From: Paenibacillus fonticola DSM 21315
GTDB taxonomy: Bacteria > Bacillota > Bacilli > Paenibacillales > Paenibacillaceae
Direction of reading: 5' to 3'
DNA: 64,000 nucleotides
Assembly: GCF_000381905.1 (NCBI RefSeq)
Contig: NZ_KB907245.1
Span: forward strand, 86,540 to 150,539
Numbering within the stretch: position 1 is the first letter of the stretch; each line of letters begins with the position of its first letter. The position numbers and the translations under genes were made by a program. The notes beneath the pieces are model-generated. The model was not told the DNA's origin, did not search any database, and saw only the letters and a list, made by a program, of their open reading frames with translations. This document shows positions 62,070 through 64,000 of the stretch, piece by piece.

Positions 62070-62680
62070 TGTGTCAACTCCTTTTCTTTTGGAGGCAAAA
62101 TCTTACTAGTAGACAAAACAGACAATATAGACAAACTAAACAATTTAGACAACATAAATAAAATGTTTAACTGTATTTATGGCGCTTAAAAATGCAGATC
62201 TACGATTAAGCGGCACTTTAACTGGATTTCTTGTAATTAAAACTGAGCCCTTGGAATAACAGATGAAAATATCCAGATTTAACTACATCAAATCCAGCTA
62301 ACCTTCCCTTGATCATAAAAACCCTTATTTTAAATGCGTATAATCCAGTTATTTTGAAGGTTTTGGGCAGGCTCATCAGCCCTATCCTTGAATCGAGCTC
62401 TACTTGCGCTTGCCCCCCTCTTTTACTTGCTCACTTACTTGCACTCGAGCTGCTCCTGCACTTGACTCTATTCCTAACCTACACCCACACTTAGGACTTC
62501 TCTTAAACTTACACCAACACTTACTTCTGTATTTACACCTGCCCCCGCTTGCTCCTACCCTACTCCTATTCCTATTCCTACTCTTACATCTCCACTTTCT
62601 TGCGCTGCACCGCTCTTTTACTTGCTCGCGTACTTGCTCTTGAGCTGCTCCTACTCCTACTCCTACTCCTACTCCTACTC
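62070..62680. other. Gene-free, low-complexity region
   Basis: About 610 bases between the U32 gene stop and the aminotransferase. The right half (62390-62680) is built from CTTGCTC/CTTAC-like words and a (CTCCTA) hexamer array at 62648-62682. Frames crossing it are repeat translations. Confidence 0.65.
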
Positions 62681-62682
62681 CT
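62648..62682. repeat. Hexanucleotide microsatellite (CTCCTA)n
   Basis: Five to six CTCCTA units. On the minus strand the repeat is TAGGAG, and its first TAG is the stop codon of the U32-family gene. Confidence 0.9.
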
Positions 62683-64000
62683 ATACCTGCACTTGCACTC
62701 GTACTTTCTCTTTCTCTTTCTCTTTCTCTTTCTCTTTCTCTTGCACTTGCTCCACTTCCGGGGCTCCTTCCGCAGCGGCAGGCTGGTTCGCTGCACCGCC
62801 GTCGAATTGCAGCGCCCCCAGCGTATATCCCGCGTAGACCGGGGTCATTCCGGCAAACAGCTCACCAGCAGTTTCCGGCTTCTCTATCGCGGCTCTATAA
62901 ACGCTAACGATCGAACGCAACTGCTCTGGCTGATAGGTCGAGCCTTCGATCCGGCAAACGGACAGACCAACGTCCTGTAGTTCTTTCACCACAGGCAACA
63001 AACACAGTTCCTTGGCCAGCATCAAATGGCATCGGCCATGGACGTCGCGGTAGACTGGATTCTCTCCCTTGTCGGTCATCAGCACCAGGATGCGGTTATC
63101 GACGTACCGGTTGTCCTCCTCGGCAATCGGCTCAAACACCTCGGCGTTCTTGTATAAATCATGTTCCATATACATCAGGGCGGGGGAGCCGTGAACGACA
63201 ACCTCCATTGGAGCAGCCGCATTTCCCAACAGTTTGGTCAAATCATGGAGCGGGAGCTCAATGGAAGCCGTAAACCGTTCTACGCCAAGCTTTGCATACA
63301 TCTCCGAGGATAAATGATTGAAAATATTCAAATTGATATCGCCCACAAGAGGATATCCCTTGGAGGCGAATTTATGGATTGCACCCAGGTTCGTCACGAG
63401 TATGCCATCGATCGGCAGCCGCTCACCGGACAGCAGCCCGTCGTACAGCTCAAAGTGCAGCTCGGTCATCATGCGCGGCAGACCCAAATACAGCTTGGCT
63501 TTCCCTTTGATCGCTGCCAGTTGCTTAATCTCCTGCTTCGTAAACGGACGGTCCGGCTCGAACACATCGCCCGACAGGTAAACATGATCCGCCCCTCCCT
63601 CAAACGCTGCTCGCGCTTGGGCCGCATTATTCACATGCACGGACAGTTCCATCTGTTTCACTCGTTTGGCTTGTGTACCTCGTTCGGTTTGTGTGCCCTG
63701 TTCCATTCGTTCACCTTGTTCGGTTTGTGTACCCCGTTCAATTCGTCCACCTTGTTCGGTTTGATTACCTAGTTCGTCTCGTTCGGTTTGTGTGTCCCGT
63801 TCCATTCGTTCACCTAGTTCGATTTGATTGTTTCTATTATTTCGTTTGTCCTCATGCTGCCCCGTTTCGATGTTTGTTGATGCCTCGGCGAGATGGGACG
63901 CAGCATGGGCGGGCTGGGTCGCTGCCTCCGCCAGATGGGGCGTAGTCTCGGCTAGATGAGTCGCTGCCTCGGCCAGATGGGGCGTAGTCTCGGCTAGATG
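62681..64000 (-). CDS. U32 family peptidase-like protein, C-terminal part, with repeat linker (runs off window)
   Basis: The frame is open from the stop (62681-62683) to base 64000, so an N-terminal part lies outside the window. From about 63652 down to 62800 the protein matches the second TIM barrel of long two-barrel U32 proteins: MELSVHVNNAAQARAAFEGG, ADHVYLSGDVFEPDRPF, DINLNIFNHLSSEMYAKLG and VVVHGSPALMYMEHD. It is preceded by a linker of repeated TQTERGE and HLAETTP units, and ends in a (EK)n tail encoded by (GAGAAA)n at 62705-62742. U32 proteins are linked to collagenase-like proteases or rRNA hydroxylation; the exact role is unknown. Confidence 0.8.
   Translation of the reverse strand, partial: HLAETTPHLAEAATHLAETTPHLAEAATQPAHAASHLAEASTNIETGQHEDKRNNRNNQIELGERMERDTQTERDELGNQTEQGGRIERGTQTEQGERMEQGTQTERGTQAKRVKQMELSVHVNNAAQARAAFEGGADHVYLSGDVFEPDRPFTKQEIKQLAAIKGKAKLYLGLPRMMTELHFELYDGLLSGERLPIDGILVTNLGAIHKFASKGYPLVGDINLNIFNHLSSEMYAKLGVERFTASIELPLHDLTKLLGNAAAPMEVVVHGSPALMYMEHDLYKNAEVFEPIAEEDNRYVDNRILVLMTDKGENPVYRDVHGRCHLMLAKELCLLPVVKELQDVGLSVCRIEGSTYQPEQLRSIVSVYRAAIEKPETAGELFAGMTPVYAGYTLGALQFDGGAANQPAAAEGAPEVEQVQEKEKEKEKEKEKVRVQVQV
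63660..64000. repeat. In-frame repeat block inside the U32-family gene
   Basis: Two successive arrays: units encoding TQTE(R/Q)G-E-R at about 63660-63830, and 21-base units (HLAETTP, HLAEAAT) at about 63880-64000 that continue past the window edge. All unit lengths are multiples of three, so changes in copy number would keep the frame. Confidence 0.8.

Noticed and set aside
62309..62980. Leucine- and serine-rich plus-strand frames over the microsatellites
   Set aside because: They read the complementary strand of the U32 gene and its repeats; no ribosome binding site or gene-like composition.

Overview
The window looks like chromosome from a low-GC Gram-positive spore-former of the Paenibacillus type. 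This is inferred from strong AGGAGG-like ribosome binding sites, frequent TTG/GTG starts, a caa3 oxidase cluster in Bacillales order, Bacillus-type riboswitches (TPP, guanine), small intergenic tandem repeats, and gene content such as an AIM24 protein, an SNF2 helicase/SWIM pair and a menaquinone-type UbiA prenyltransferase. No rRNA, tRNA, CRISPR array, phage or transposase gene was seen.

Layout. 1-5.7 kb: end of an exported or unknown protein, a MATE exporter divergent from an AraC regulator, a DegV protein, a small exported coiled-coil membrane protein and an AIM24 protein. 5.7-6.6 kb: gene-free DNA full of tandem repeats. 6.6-12.1 kb: a persulfide/sulfide-handling island of the B. subtilis yrkD-J type, with a CstR-like repressor, four rhodanese-domain proteins besides a rhodanese-metallohydrolase fusion, two TusA-type carriers, a DsrE-like protein and a TSUP exporter. 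Two promoters here carry nearly identical operators that sit directly on or next to the -10 box. 12.2-15.3 kb: thiamin operon thiE-thiS-thiG-thiO under a TPP riboswitch. 15.4-16.6 kb: exported TraB/GumN protein. 16.8-21.5 kb: five-gene ABC operon with a YtrA-like GntR repressor and a well-formed promoter/operator. 21.6-27.1 kb: ctaC-D-E-F-G and a CtaM-like gene for caa3 oxidase. 27.6-31.8 kb: methionine aminopeptidase, serine hydrolase, diacylglycerol glycosyltransferase-like enzyme and small proteins. 31.9-34.2 kb: guanine riboswitch-xpt-pbuX. 34.4-41.6 kb: small unknowns, a small alarmone synthetase, and a SWIM protein with an SNF2 helicase. 41.9-46.3 kb: TspO-like protein, RidA, a 5TM-LYT histidine kinase and an HD-GYP protein. 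46.5-51.4 kb: a flavin-based extracellular electron transfer-like set (PplA-like FMN lipoprotein, Ndh2-like dehydrogenase, HepS-like small protein, polyprenyl synthase). 52.3-55.9 kb: UgpA-UgpE-UgpB-type importer without its ATPase. 56-59.5 kb: Fnr-like regulator and quinol nitric oxide reductase. 59.5-64 kb: MqnP-like prenyltransferase, class III aminotransferase and a U32-family protein whose reading frame runs off the right edge.

How they fit. The respiratory theme is strong: caa3 oxidase, qNor, NDH-2, quinone side-chain synthesis, quinone prenylation and an Fnr-type Fe-S regulator all occur within 40 kb. Fnr-like boxes lie upstream of both the qNor gene and the pplA-like gene, which suggests one oxygen-responsive control of nitric oxide reduction and extracellular electron transfer.

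All functional statements come from reading motifs and recalled families; no database search was run. Start codons were chosen by eye from ribosome binding sites and several are non-ATG.
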